A stretch of DNA of 64,000 bases from Bacteroidota bacterium (GCA_016711505.1 JADJSV010000002.1:248001-312000); one strand, 5' to 3'. Counted from the stretch's first letter, positions 1-9,255 are shown. A program made the numbers and translations. Notes: a model not told the origin generated them from the sequence alone.

Positions 1-110
1 CTAAAGCAGTGATCAATATTGTTACAGAAGAGCATGTTGGTGGTGTTCCGCCTTTTTATTTTAAAAGGACAGTAACAGTTAGTGCAAATGTTATTGAATT
101 TGTAAAATAA
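1..110 (+). CDS. C-terminal end of unidentified protein (partial)
   Basis: An open frame enters from the left edge and stops at TAA 108-110, giving about 35 residues ending VIEFVK. The piece is rich in Val and aromatic residues and has no motif I recognise. The next gene starts only 7 bases later on the same strand, so the two may be co-transcribed. No function can be assigned from this fragment. Confidence 0.5.
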   Translation, partial: KAVINIVTEEHVGGVPPFYFKRTVTVSANVIEFVK

Positions 111-117
111 AATTGTC

Positions 118-768
118 GTGTTCGGTTTATATTCGGGCATTATATCTATTTGCAGAATTAAAAAAGGTTGTTTGCCTTTTTTAATTCTGTTTTTATTGAT
201 CTCTATAGAAACCTTTTCCAGGGATACTTTACAGACTCATTCAACGTGGTCATTTCAGACAAGAATGGTCATGACCGGATCATCGGATCATTCAGATCCG
301 GCTGGATATACTGTGTACAGTGCATTTTCTGTTGAACCTACTCTTACCCGAAAAATTACTTCCCGATTTTCTTTAACCTTCAATATTCGTACAGAATCTC
401 ATGAAATAGATTTTATTGATTCTGTCGGTAATGAAACTCCATTAGGTTCGATCGAATTACTTCCGCTAAATTTACTTGTGCAGTACGATCTGATTCAATC
501 AACAAATGCGAGGATATATATAGGTGGAGGAGCAAATCTGACTTTTTGCTGGGAAAAGAGTGGCGCATTAAATTCTACTGATCTTCCACCATCGTTAGGG
601 CCGGCACTCCAGCTTGGAACAGATTTGAACATTTCAAAAGCCATGTTTATGAATTTTAATATTGGCTGGAATGCACTTCAAATGGATATAGAATCAGCTG
701 GAGATAAGTTCTCAAGTTTAAAGATGGATCCAATTAATCTTGGAATAGGTTTAGGATACAAATTTTAG
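118..768 (+). CDS. OmpW-like outer membrane beta-barrel protein
   Basis: 216 residues, GTG start. A basic N-terminus (RIKK) is followed by a hydrophobic signal segment at about residues 19-33. The rest alternates polar and hydrophobic residues as in beta strands. The part LLPLNLLVQYDL, YIGGGANLTF, GPALQLGTDLNI and the C-terminal DPINLGIGLGYKF match the pattern of the OmpW family, small 8-stranded outer membrane barrels; the terminal Phe is the usual outer membrane insertion signal. The family role (small hydrophobic solutes, stress) is known only in general and the substrate here is unknown. The protein has the family's usual length. Confidence 0.6.
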   Translation: MFGLYSGIISICRIKKGCLPFLILFLLISIETFSRDTLQTHSTWSFQTRMVMTGSSDHSDPAGYTVYSAFSVEPTLTRKITSRFSLTFNIRTESHEIDFIDSVGNETPLGSIELLPLNLLVQYDLIQSTNARIYIGGGANLTFCWEKSGALNSTDLPPSLGPALQLGTDLNISKAMFMNFNIGWNALQMDIESAGDKFSSLKMDPINLGIGLGYKF

Positions 769-992
769 ACAGTTTAGCTGTAATTAGCAAATTTTCATTT
801 CTATGTTTTAGATTACGTCTTTGTGACATTTTTTCAGAATAAGTTTACTATACTTGAAACTTAAATTAGTTTAACTTGAAAATTATTTTACTTTAGATTG
901 TTTGAATCACTCAAATAATCTGAAAACTTCTTCCAAAAAAGTAGTTATACCTTAATCACCTGAAGAGCTTTAGGTCCAATTCAAAATATTTC

Positions 993-3660
993 ATGAAAAA
1001 ACTTTTACTTGGTTTCTTAGCAGTCGTAATTTTTGTCATTGATGTCGATGCGCAAAGTTATGATGAATTCACCTGGACTGCTCCAACACCAAATATGTCC
1101 CAGAAATCTGCATTTAAGTTTGGTCCTGATGATTCATTATACATTGGTGCAAGAGGTTTATTTGTTTATAAGGATTCAACTATTAATCATTACAACTTTT
1201 ATCCATTATCAGGATCTTATATCAAAGGAATTGCTTTCGAGAACAACAATATCTGGTTAGGGACAGATAGTGGTCTTGTTAAAAGGTCAGGGAGCGTAAT
1301 TCAGGTGTTTAATAAAAGCAATTCCGGAATGAATAGTAATAGAATAAATGACATTTGTTTCAAAGGTTCTGACCTTTACATTGCAACTGATAGTGGAATT
1401 ACAGTCTATGATGGAATGACCTGGACGAATACTTTACTGTCGGATTTGCAAATGACCAGTCGACCCAATTCAATTGGTGTAAACACTTTTGGAGTTTATT
1501 TAATGGAGAGTTCCGGAAAGATAGTTTACAATTCAGGAACGACGTGGAGAGTAATTTATGATACTCATCCTTATCAATATGGAAATAGAAAGTTTCGAAG
1601 TACGAATAGTGATACACTTTATATTCCCGGCTTCCCCGCATATTTGACTGATACAATCATACATTATATTGAGATTCCATTTGATCCATGTATATTAAAA
1701 GATAATTTATTTAAAAAAGCCTATCTATTTGCAAATCCCATCACGTATGAAAAGTCACTCGCAATTAGTGAAGGTACAATAGATTTAAAATATTTACTGA
1801 GGTGTGATAATCTTCAACCTGATCTGGCAAATGTAAAAGAAAATTTAAATTCTTCAGGTCAATATGATTTCAACCAGATAGCTGAGGGAGAATTCTATGA
1901 CTACAATTCTTCGGGAAAACTTTTTTGGACAAATAGAACTACCACAAGACAGATATTTTCTAGGTATCTCAGATTAGATTCATTTCCTTCAAATGTTCCT
2001 TACGATGTTTGCCCATACCTCGACATTAACCAGGTTCGGGCGAAGGTCATGAACGATGGTGGTATGTTTTGGGATTACACTGGTGATGCTTTATATGAAG
2101 TTCCTAAAGGTTCGGGAACAACTTTAATATTTTGTCAGGGTCTGTGGATAGGAGGACTGGATCAGAATAATCAGCTACATATTGCTGCACAAACTTACAG
2201 ACAAAGCGGTAGTGATTTCTGGCCGGGACCGCTGGATACTATTTCTGCAACAATTGATTCTGTAACTCATGATATTTTTGATACGATCTGGAAGATCAAC
2301 AGAAGTACAGTAGATGATTTTATCTGGCGTTTTGCAACGGGTCAGGTTCAGAATGGTTCATGGACAGTGCCTGCAATTATTTTAAACTGGCCTGCAGAAG
2401 GATCCGGTAGTTATTCACGCAGTCTTGCGCCTTATTACGATTTCAATCAGGATGGACATTACAATCCTTATGATGGCGACTATCCGGATATAAAAGGTAG
2501 TCAGATGATCTGGTCTGTCTTCAACGACAATTTCGGACCACATGGAACAGATGAATCAGATCGGAATTTAGGTGTAGAAATCCAGGCCTCTGCTTATGCA
2601 TATAATTGTCCTATGGCAATTAACGATGACAGCGTTATAAATTATACAACCTTTTATCACTATGAAATTATCAACCGGTCGGATACAGATTATCATGATG
2701 TTTATATTGGAAATTTTACTGATGTTGATTTAGGAAATTATCTGGATGATTATGTAGGATGCGACACCATAAATGATTTTGGATTTGGATATAATGGAGA
2801 TGATAATGATGATGGTTTGTTGGGTTATGGTTTGCACCCACCCATGATCAATAATTTAATACTTAAAGGCCCTCAGGCAGATCTTTTGGATGGAATAGAT
2901 AATGATCATGATGGAGTTCTGGATGAGCAAGGTGAAATGTGTATGATGAACAATTTTACTTACTGGAATAATGATGCGTCTGCAAATGGTAATCCTAGAA
3001 CAGCGATGGAACATTACTATCGGATACAATCACGTTGGTTAGATGGTTCACACGTCGTTACGGGTGGAAATGGTTTTCTTACACCAAATGGTGATTCAAC
3101 AAATTATATGTTCAGTGCAACACCATATAGCGGATTATTCTGGTCAGAACAGGTGCCTGATCAACAGAATCCTACTCCCAATTACCCAAGTGATAGAAGG
3201 TTTTTAATTTCAGCCGGGCCTTTTACTTTGAATACACATCAGTCAAAAATAATTGAATTTGCTTATGTGTATACAAGAGACCCGAATTCTTCAAATGGCT
3301 TAAACACATCAATAGCGAAAAACACACAAGATGTATTAAGGATAAAACAATTTTACGAAAGCAATAGTTTTCCTTGCGATAATGTGATATCAGTAAATGA
3401 AATTGAGAATATTCATTCAAGTTTATTTCCAAATCCTGCTGATCATTCTATTGAAATCGAAATTGTCGCAAGACCTAATATAGATGCACAAATAAAAATT
3501 ACAGATGCTTTAGGGCAGTTGATATTTAAAAGATCTTCATGGAGAAAGAAAGATAAGATACTCAACAGAACATTTAGCTCCGGGAATCTATCTGTTGAAT
3601 ATTATTTCCGGTGATCAGATGGTGAGTAGAAAGTTTGTGGTGCAGCATGGTGGCAGGTGA
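993..3660 (+). CDS. Large T9SS-secreted protein with propeller-like N-terminus; frameshift in sorting domain
   Basis: About 889 residues if one extra base is ignored. A signal peptide (MKKLLLGFLAVVIF...DVDAQ) is followed by propeller-like repeats at about residues 40-180 (NNIWLGTDSGL, DLYIATDSGITVYDG). A long central region contains LIFCQGLWIGG and Asp/Asn-rich calcium-like loops (DFNQDGHYNPYDGDYPD), a layout frequent in Bacteroidota secreted proteins. The C-terminus has the type IX sorting domain (SLFPNPADHSIEIE). The original frame stops at 3614, but removing one A near 3585 restores SSGIYLLNIISGDQ and a normal end at 3660. The function is unknown; it is likely cell-surface or secreted. The gap 769-992 in front is AT-rich and shows no gene. 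Confidence 0.75.
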
Positions 3661-3800
3661 AATGGTGAGCAGTAATTAGTGAGTCGTGATCAGCACTGCT
3701 TTCTTCATTTATAACTTTTTACTTAGCGGAAACTCCTAAAGTTTATGCTTATGAAATTGTGAAAATTAGGAATCCCGTGCTACTTACTACTCACTAAGAT
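3618..3800. repeat. Imperfect intergenic inverted repeat, GTGAGTAG/CTACTCAC word family
   Basis: Words such as GTGAGTAG and TTAGTGAGTCGTGATCAGCAC on the left are answered by CCCGTGCTACTTACTACTCAC on the right, between two convergent genes. The left arm overlaps the frame-restored end of the T9SS gene. The same vocabulary recurs at 33300-33420 and 36850-36968. It may act as a bidirectional terminator. Confidence 0.5.
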
Positions 3801-3801
3801 T

Positions 3802-4395
3802 TCATTTCCAGATCCTAAAAACCAGAACCAACCTTTTCTTCTGTAGCAACATGCGCCAGTCGATAAACAGAAGTGCGCTTACCATAATTAGTCCGATGGA
3901 AATACTGAAGACGCTTCGCATTGATGATGCTTCTTCTAAAATTGCTTTTGCATTTTTTGTAGCATAGTTTCCTACAGTTACTGCAACAGTGTCGCTGATA
4001 AATTTTCCTACAAAGAAGGCAGGAATTATCTTGATTGGTTTCAGTCTGGCGATACCTGCAGCCAGAAAGAGTGGTGTTGTTGGTAATGGTAAAAGTGAAT
4101 ATGCCAGTATCATCACCTGACTGCGCCAGCCTTTTTCCTGCATTTGATTACCAAGAAATTCGATGTCTTCTGTCTTTGCGCGTTTAAAAATTCTTCCGGC
4201 CAGGCGGGGAATGTATAATGTCAGGACATATCTTCCAAAAATAGAGCCGGCCACACCAATAAAGATAACAGCCCATATATTCAGATCAAAAAGAATCTGA
4301 AATGTGACCATTATTGTAAAAGCAGGTGGAAAAGGGAAGGGTACCACATCAAAAATAAAAGCTCCCAGAAAGACCAGGAAATAGTGATACCACAT
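3802..4395 (-). CDS. VTT/SNARE-associated (YqaA/DedA-like) inner membrane protein
   Basis: 197 residues with about five hydrophobic membrane segments. The stretch ILAYSLLPLPTTPLFLAAGIARL followed by FFVGKFISDTVAVTVGNYA matches the VTT (DedA/YqaA, SNARE-associated) core, in which a Pro-containing re-entrant helix precedes a Gly/Arg-rich segment. The family is implicated in lipid scrambling or membrane homeostasis. The usual Arg of the second motif is replaced by Lys-Phe here. It stands alone, convergent with the upstream T9SS gene. The class is fairly safe and the subfamily uncertain. Confidence 0.55.
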   Translation of the reverse strand: MWYHYFLVFLGAFIFDVVPFPFPPAFTIMVTFQILFDLNIWAVIFIGVAGSIFGRYVLTLYIPRLAGRIFKRAKTEDIEFLGNQMQEKGWRSQVMILAYSLLPLPTTPLFLAAGIARLKPIKIIPAFFVGKFISDTVAVTVGNYATKNAKAILEEASSMRSVFSISIGLIMVSALLFIDWRMLLQKKRLVLVFRIWK

Positions 4396-4582
4396 ACAAT
4401 TAATTGGAATAAATTAAATTACTCACAAACGAGACTTTAAATTAGTAAGATAAAGGTATGCAGAATTTTCGTTTAAAGGACAGTTCAAGTCAGATTCTAC
4501 TGACCTCAACAATAGCTACTTTAGTCAAAAAATATTTTGTTAGTTTTTACAAATATCTTAGATTTATAACAAATAACAGCAC

Positions 4583-5026
4583 ATGGCGAACCTTGTACCC
4601 TTTTTTATAAGCACAGAGTGTGATATCTACTACAATCCCGAATACAAAATTGTGCAATCGCGCTGGAAGGGGATCTATGTAGAAGGTCATCGCCTCAAAG
4701 AAATATTTAACGAGTTGATCTACGCACTTGAATCGTATAAGTGTTCTACAATTATTGCTGATGCGAGGGAAATGCTGATCATTACTCAGAAAGATCGTCA
4801 ATGGACGATAGACGATTGGTATCCACGTGCAGTAAAAGCAGGATTCAGAAATCAGGGACTGATATTGAGTAAAGACACATTTAATGAACTTACTGTAAAA
4901 CAAATTTCGGCAAATTATGATAATGCAATTATTACAACAAAATATTTTACTTCGCCTTCACATGCTTTGGATTGGGTGAGGGAGATTGGGGGGGAAACTG
5001 TTGGGAAAATGAATAATGAAAAGTGA
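4583..5026 (+). CDS. Conserved hypothetical cytosolic protein, STAS/SEC14-like fold suspected
   Basis: 147 residues, no signal peptide or membrane segment. Features: an early beta pair (DIYYNPEYKIVQSRWKG), an amphipathic helix (LKEIFNELIYALESY), a beta strand STIIADAREM, and an end with SHALDWVRE. This alternation resembles the small Bacteroidota proteins with a SpoIIAA/STAS-like fold, often single regulatory proteins. That assignment rests on shape, not on catalytic residues. The last codons run into a short AAAAGTG repeat at 5021-5043, so the true C-terminus may be shorter. Confidence 0.6.
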   Translation: MANLVPFFISTECDIYYNPEYKIVQSRWKGIYVEGHRLKEIFNELIYALESYKCSTIIADAREMLIITQKDRQWTIDDWYPRAVKAGFRNQGLILSKDTFNELTVKQISANYDNAIITTKYFTSPSHALDWVREIGGETVGKMNNEK

Positions 5027-5043
5027 AAAGTGAAAAGTGAAAA
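5021..5043. repeat. AAAAGTG heptamer tandem repeat (about 3 copies)
   Basis: Three tandem AAAAGTG units overlap the end of the preceding gene. They are the reverse complement of the CACTTTT array at 6871-6926, so the same word occurs in opposite orientation 1.8 kb apart. Confidence 0.7.
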
Positions 5044-5108
5044 AAATGCCCCGAGAGTCTATGATAACCTAAGTAGGAGACGCATTATTCATTATAAATT
5101 AAAAAAAG

Positions 5109-5531
5109 GTGGCTGCCCAAAATAAATTTAGTCTATTTACATTTGTTGTTATAATTTTTCTCGCTCTTTTAACTCTTTGGGTTCGGAAGTGTAGCAATTC
5201 GAATGATAATTTTAAAGAGCGGCCGATATCAGCACAAGTTGGTGATTGGAGACATCATAAATTAATTTTCACGAAACACGCCAGATGCAGAATGGAATGC
5301 AGGGATATTTCAGAATCAGAAATAGCGGATATACTGGTAACCGGAATTATTAATGAATCGAAAAGTAAAGAAGCAGATGCTGAAGCAAGCGGACAATGCC
5401 CGACATTTGCACTAGAAGGAAAAACAGATGATGGACAGAATGTGAGGATTGTTTTTGGAGCATGTGAAAAGATCACAAAAGTCATTACTGCAATTGATCT
5501 CGGGGCGGAGCATGAGTGTGATTGCAGATAG
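5109..5531 (+). CDS. DUF4258 domain protein with N-terminal membrane anchor
   Basis: 140 residues, GTG start. One hydrophobic segment near residues 8-24 (LFTFVVIIFLALLTLWV) is followed by a soluble domain, HKLIFTKHARCRMECRDISESEI, then TFALEGKTDDGQNVRIVFG and VITAIDLG. The H-x-x-x-R-M core and the closing beta strands fit DUF4258, a small RelE/BrnT-like fold often related to toxins. Here it is membrane-anchored and Cys-rich (ending HECDCR) with no antitoxin beside it, so I do not call it a toxin. Confidence 0.7.
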   Translation: MAAQNKFSLFTFVVIIFLALLTLWVRKCSNSNDNFKERPISAQVGDWRHHKLIFTKHARCRMECRDISESEIADILVTGIINESKSKEADAEASGQCPTFALEGKTDDGQNVRIVFGACEKITKVITAIDLGAEHECDCR

Positions 5532-5544
5532 TTTTTATAATTAA

Positions 5545-6066
5545 TTATTCATTTCTAATTATAACAAAGCAAGCGCCGGGATGTTCTGCGAAGACAAAAT
5601 CATTTCTGTATTTCATTCCACATTTTTCTAAGACGCGGATGCTTGCAAGATTTTCTTTCATTGATCTTCCTGCAATTTCCTTGACTTTCAATTTGTGAAA
5701 TCCAAAATCCAAGCATCCAATTCCGGCTTCTGTTGCGACACCTTGTCCCCAGAATATTTTGTGTAATCGGAATCCGAGATCAATTTCATTTAATTTCTCA
5801 ACGAATTTTAGTCCACACCAGCCGATAAATGTATTGTCTGATTTTCGGATAACTGCCCATCTGCCAATAGGGGTGTTTGGATTGGAAGGAATAGAAGAGT
5901 AACTGTAATCGTTCACAAACTGTTGTGCTTCACGCAAGTCCCTGAAAGGTTTGTCGCCTGTGTATTTCACAACATCAGGATCATTGTTCAGGTTGAATAA
6001 TTCAATTGCATCGTCCGCAATAAACTGTCTGAGAAACAATCGGTCGGTTTCAATAATTACATTCAT
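5545..6066 (-). CDS. GNAT family N-acetyltransferase (RimJ/RimL type)
   Basis: 173 residues from the ATG at 6066; a TTG at 6078 is possible but less likely. It begins IIETDRLFLRQF, the usual opening of RimJ/RimL-type acetyltransferases. WAVIRKSDNTFIGWCGL and EIDLGFRLHKIFWGQGVATEA form the acetyl-CoA site with its Q-G-x-A-T-E loop, and SIRVLEKCGM is the late motif. Such enzymes acetylate N-terminal or side-chain amines; the substrate cannot be told from sequence. Full length. Confidence 0.85.
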   Translation of the reverse strand: MNVIIETDRLFLRQFIADDAIELFNLNNDPDVVKYTGDKPFRDLREAQQFVNDYSYSSIPSNPNTPIGRWAVIRKSDNTFIGWCGLKFVEKLNEIDLGFRLHKIFWGQGVATEAGIGCLDFGFHKLKVKEIAGRSMKENLASIRVLEKCGMKYRNDFVFAEHPGACFVIIRNE

Positions 6067-6091
6067 AGAGAAAAGCAATGGACTTATCTAT

Positions 6092-6484
6092 TCAGATTTT
6101 TATTGCTGCTGCCTTTTTTTTGTCGTAGCGGACAAAGAAATTGATCCAGATAATTCTGGACCACCGAAAAGTCAGAGGGCTGAGGAGTAGAATAGTGATG
6201 GCCATAAATCCAATAAAGAAGGCTGTGGACCAATCAAGGACCAATCCATAGAGTATGAACCACGTAATGAACCAGCCTGATGTTAGCGCATACGAAACGT
6301 ACATGGCGCCGAAAAAATACCCGGGTTCTTTCTCATAGATCTCACCACAATGAGAGCAGGTTTTTTCCATTTTAAGCATTCCGCCCTGCAAGCGATATGG
6401 GTTATTATGCGTGAATACTTTTCCCTGATGACAACGCGGGCATTTATTCGCAGCCATTGAATACAGGATTTCTGTTAACATCAT
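6092..6484 (-). CDS. DUF983 family membrane protein with zinc-ribbon Cys pairs
   Basis: 130 residues from the Met at 6484. NKCPRCHQGKVF and KTCSHCGEIYEKEPGYFFGAMYVSYAL are the DUF983 signature: two CxxC pairs that may bind zinc, then two transmembrane helices (about residues 66-112). A reading starting at 6532 would overlap the upstream DUF2892 gene by 29 bases. A TACCTTTG promoter box at 6489-6496 lies just upstream of 6484, so the transcript would begin at or very near this ATG; the Met at 6457 is another possibility. Family function is unknown. Confidence 0.8.
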   Translation of the reverse strand: MMLTEILYSMAANKCPRCHQGKVFTHNNPYRLQGGMLKMEKTCSHCGEIYEKEPGYFFGAMYVSYALTSGWFITWFILYGLVLDWSTAFFIGFMAITILLLSPLTFRWSRIIWINFFVRYDKKKAAAIKI

Positions 6485-6488
6485 GGCG

Positions 6489-6496
6489 CAAAGGTA
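6489..6496 (-). promoter_or_regulatory. Bacteroidota -7 box TACCTTTG for DUF983 gene
   Basis: The minus strand reads TACCTTTG, a full match to TAnnTTTG, with a near -33 element (CTG) 20 bases upstream. Transcription would start close to the ATG at 6484, implying a very short or absent leader. Confidence 0.55.
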
Positions 6497-6503
6497 AGAA
6501 ACA

Positions 6504-6707
6504 TTATTTTTGTTTGCAGGTATTTGCGCCAATCAATGTATAAAGTGGGCAAAAACTGATTAAACTGGTTAAAAGGAAGACTCCTGCAAAGATCATTAAG
6601 ATGATGCCAAGTGTTCCTGTGATAACATTCGAAAAATAAAGACCTGCGATGATTACGGCAATGATTGTCCGGATCACTCTGTCCGTTGTACCCATGTTCT
6701 TTTTCAT
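6504..6707 (-). CDS. DUF2892 (YgaP-like) small membrane protein
   Basis: 67 residues. It begins MKKNMGTTDRVIRTIIAVIIAGLYFSN, the typical DUF2892 opening (N-x-G-x-x-D-R-x-x-R), followed by a second hydrophobic helix and SFCPLYTLIGANTC, which carries the family's CPLY motif. Members are two-helix inner membrane proteins, sometimes fused to rhodanese domains. It lies upstream of the DUF983 gene, which has its own promoter. Confidence 0.85.
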   Translation of the reverse strand: MKKNMGTTDRVIRTIIAVIIAGLYFSNVITGTLGIILMIFAGVFLLTSLISFCPLYTLIGANTCKQK

Positions 6708-6730
6708 AATAGCTTTAGTTTAATTTTAAC

Positions 6731-6738
6731 CAAAGCTA
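6731..6738 (-). promoter_or_regulatory. -7 box TAGCTTTG upstream of DUF2892 gene
   Basis: TAGCTTTG on the minus strand lies 24 bases upstream of the DUF2892 ATG and matches TAnnTTTG exactly. The -33 element is not clear. Confidence 0.45.
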
Positions 6739-6852
6739 AACCCTTCAATGTCCCAAAAAGGTGACTAATGTTACACAACCCAAACTATTTCATCATCAAA
6801 CCCTAAAAAAGACAACTTAATTTTTCATTATAAAGCTAATTCATTATTTTTC

Positions 6853-6926
6853 ATCCCGATAAATCGGGATTCACTTTTCACTTTTCACTTTTCACTTTTC
6901 ACTTTTCACTTTTCACTTTTCACTTT
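6853..6926. repeat. Hairpin plus CACTTTT heptamer array
   Basis: ATCCCGAT-AA-ATCGGGAT forms a tight hairpin at 6853-6870. It is followed by about eight tandem copies of the 7-mer CACTTTT up to the end of the diheme gene at 6930. The hairpin could terminate that gene. The array is the inverse of the AAAAGTG units at 5021-5043. Confidence 0.75.
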
Positions 6927-6929
6927 TTA

Positions 6930-7928
6930 CTATTGATCCGTCAACGCTTTCAAAAAATTAACCAGATCTTGTTTCTGTTGCGGAGATAAATTTTTCGGTC
7001 GCACAACATTGCTTTTATTCGGATGAGGCTGTCCGCCACTATTGTAGTGTTCGACTACTTCTTCGAGTGTTGCAATACTTCCATCGTGCATATAAGGGGC
7101 CGTGAGTTCAACATTTCGTAAAGAAGGTACTTTGAATTTACCGACATCACTTGCATTGCCTGTGATTCGGGCTCTTCCTGAATCAGGATAAACGGAATAC
7201 AAGCCATTGTTTTGAAAACTAAAATCGGTGAAATTGTAATCGACATGGCAATGAAAACAATCTGCTTCTTCATTGAAGAACATGATCATTCCATTTTTTT
7301 CAGAAGTATTCAATGCAAATGAATCACCTTCATAAACAAATCTGTCGTACTTTGATTTACCTGTAAAGAGCGTACGCTCATAGCAAGCAATTGCTCTTGT
7401 CAAAGTATAAACAGAAGGTTCAAGGCCATAACTTTTCTGAAAATCTGCAACATAGTCTTTGTTGTTCCTAAGTCTTTCCACAGCCAGATTCACATCAAAG
7501 TCCATTTCATTTGGGTTTTCGATAGGAGCAAGCACCTGTTGTTCAAGATTCGGAACACCACCATCCCAGAAGGAATAAGGCTGATAAGCAACATTCAAAA
7601 TTGTCATTGCATTTCGCATTGCATGTCTGCCACTGATTCCTAAACTTAATGCTACACCATCTGTGAATTTTAATCCCGGCAAGTGACAAGATCCACATGA
7701 AATAGAACTGTCTCTTGAAAGAATTGGATCGAAAAATAATTTCTCACCCAATGCAATTCTGTTTAAAGTCGGCTTGTTATCGGAAGGAATATTCGGATAA
7801 GGAAATCCAACAGGCACATCCAGAATTATAAATTCATTTCCCGGATCGATAATAGGATCTGTAGCTTTTTCCTTTTTGCAGGCAAAAGTCATTAAAGCAA
7901 TAAAGAATAAGAATACATACTTTTTCAT
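6930..7928 (-). CDS. MbnH/MauG-like diheme cytochrome c peroxidase family lipoprotein
   Basis: 332 residues from the Met at 7928. A lipobox (LMTFACKK) tethers the protein in the periplasm. Two haem c sites are visible, CGSCH (about residue 80) and CFHCH (about residue 228), with the CcpA/MauG signatures FDPILSRDSSISCGSCHLPG, KFKVPSLRNVELTAPYMHDG and a closing NFLKALTD. MauG-type proteins do long-range oxidation of a partner protein; MbnH oxidises a Trp of MbnP to kynurenine in methanotrophs. The gene follows an MbnP homologue by about 80 bases, so a partner-protein role is more likely than simple peroxide removal. A second copy lies at 26921-27964. Confidence 0.85.
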   Translation of the reverse strand: MKKYVFLFFIALMTFACKKEKATDPIIDPGNEFIILDVPVGFPYPNIPSDNKPTLNRIALGEKLFFDPILSRDSSISCGSCHLPGLKFTDGVALSLGISGRHAMRNAMTILNVAYQPYSFWDGGVPNLEQQVLAPIENPNEMDFDVNLAVERLRNNKDYVADFQKSYGLEPSVYTLTRAIACYERTLFTGKSKYDRFVYEGDSFALNTSEKNGMIMFFNEEADCFHCHVDYNFTDFSFQNNGLYSVYPDSGRARITGNASDVGKFKVPSLRNVELTAPYMHDGSIATLEEVVEHYNSGGQPHPNKSNVVRPKNLSPQQKQDLVNFLKALTDQ

Positions 7929-8006
7929 CCTGTCAAATTGCATTTTAAAAAATACCGAATCCGGAGCCCAGATTTGTTTATGGTTCCGGATTCGATATAA
8001 AGTTCT

Positions 8007-8765
8007 TTATTCTACTTCAAAAGCAGACTGCCAACTGTTAGCTATTTTGGTTGCTAACATCATATTATCCATTGTATGCGTCATAAGTTCTGAAGTCATA
8101 TCAACATTGATCAATGCAGCAGCAAGATCAAAATTCAAGTGGATCACCTGATCTTGTCCTGAATTTACGCTGAATGCGTCCGTAGAAAAGTCAATGGTAC
8201 GTTTAAATTCGTCCATGCCGATATGATATAAATAGTCAACGTTTACAGGTCCGGTTTGAGCAACAGTTGTATCAACCTTGCCTTCAACTTTCCAGAATAT
8301 GTAACCGCTATTCCATGACCAGTGAATCGAAGGTGTTTGAACAGAAAGCGGATTTGACGAAGGGTATGTTGACGGATCGGAGTGATTTATTGTTGAATCA
8401 AGTCCTACAATAAATCTGAAGCCTTTGTAATTTCCGACAGGAACCATTCCTAATTCATACTCATCAATTTCCGGATTTGTAAGAAAAATTTTTCCTGTAA
8501 TCGGCAATTCGCTTCCGTCACTTTTGATCAGCACAATATTTGAAATATACATTCTGTAATCTTCAATTGTGAATCGTTGACCGGCTGAATTTATAAATGT
8601 AGAATCATAATTTGCTGTATGTGTTCCAACATTCGAGTGTAAATGCATTGTCAGATTTTGCTCTGTAGAAGGAGTTGGTTCTTCAGATTTATCCTTTTTA
8701 CATGAAGTGAATAATAGAGTTGTGCATGCTAATGTCATAGCTGCAATGGAAAATAGTTTTTTCAT
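8007..8765 (-). CDS. MbnP-family copper-binding periplasmic lipoprotein
   Basis: 252 residues with a lipobox (TTLLFTSCKKDK). The MbnP family (TIGR04052-type) pattern is clear: LTMHLHSNVGTHTANYDSTF, RFTIEDYRMYISNIVLIKSDGS, PVGNYKGFRFIVGLDS, SIHWSWNSGYIFWKVEG and YHIGMDE. MbnP binds copper, and its partner MbnH converts a conserved Trp to kynurenine; the Trp-rich HWSWNSGYIFW stretch is the likely region. It is followed by the diheme partner gene and preceded by the small CNGKCH protein. There is no methanobactin precursor here, so this is a stand-alone MbnPH pair. Confidence 0.85.
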   Translation of the reverse strand: MKKLFSIAAMTLACTTLLFTSCKKDKSEEPTPSTEQNLTMHLHSNVGTHTANYDSTFINSAGQRFTIEDYRMYISNIVLIKSDGSELPITGKIFLTNPEIDEYELGMVPVGNYKGFRFIVGLDSTINHSDPSTYPSSNPLSVQTPSIHWSWNSGYIFWKVEGKVDTTVAQTGPVNVDYLYHIGMDEFKRTIDFSTDAFSVNSGQDQVIHLNFDLAAALINVDMTSELMTHTMDNMMLATKIANSWQSAFEVE

Positions 8766-8871
8766 TGATTGATTGGGTTGATTAATTTAAATTAGTGATT
8801 GACGCAAACAATAATTCAAGACACATAGTGTTGAGATTTATTGATTGAAAATAAAAAGTGAATAAATTGTA

Positions 8872-9243
8872 TTAAGAGCGAGGTGGCTGAAAAGGTTGAT
8901 TCTGGAAAGCTACCGTTAGTTTCTCAAGATAAGGTGTTGAAATCTGTTCAACCAGATTACTAATGTATAAAGTGGTTGGGTTGAAAACAGATAGGTAAAC
9001 AATTGTTTCCATTTTTTCCTTTACCGTACTTAAAGGAGTGGATTCACTTTGTTCATGAGCTTTGAGCTCTTTCATCAAATGACATTTACCATTGCAACTT
9101 AACTTTGGCTTGTCTTTATTGATACAATAGTTTTTGGTAATATATTCTTTGTTCAAAGCGTAACCGGCGAAAATTACCACACTACTCATAGTTTGACTAA
9201 GAATAGCGAGGCTAATTACAAATAAGAGAATCCGGTTGATCAT
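8872..9243 (-). CDS. Small membrane-anchored Cys-rich protein (YCINKDKP..CNGKCHLMK)
   Basis: 123 residues. An N-terminal hydrophobic helix (residues 4-27) is followed by NYCINKDKPKLSCNGKCHLMKELK and a C-terminal tail ending FQPPRS. Three Cys and one His lie close together, as in a metal-binding or haem-like site; CNGKCH is also formally a CxxxCH motif. I know this type from Bacteroidota copper neighbourhoods but no function is established. It lies 106 bases upstream of the MbnP gene on the same strand and has its own TATCTTTG promoter box, so it is probably the first gene of the cassette. Confidence 0.65.
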   Translation of the reverse strand: MINRILLFVISLAILSQTMSSVVIFAGYALNKEYITKNYCINKDKPKLSCNGKCHLMKELKAHEQSESTPLSTVKEKMETIVYLSVFNPTTLYISNLVEQISTPYLEKLTVAFQNQPFQPPRS

Positions 9244-9255
9244 AATTTACTTACG

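Noticed and set aside
5109..5531. DUF4258 protein as a toxin
   Set aside because: It has a membrane anchor and no antitoxin partner next to it.
6871..6926. CACTTTT array as a CRISPR
   Set aside because: Units are 7 bases with no spacers and no cas genes in the window.
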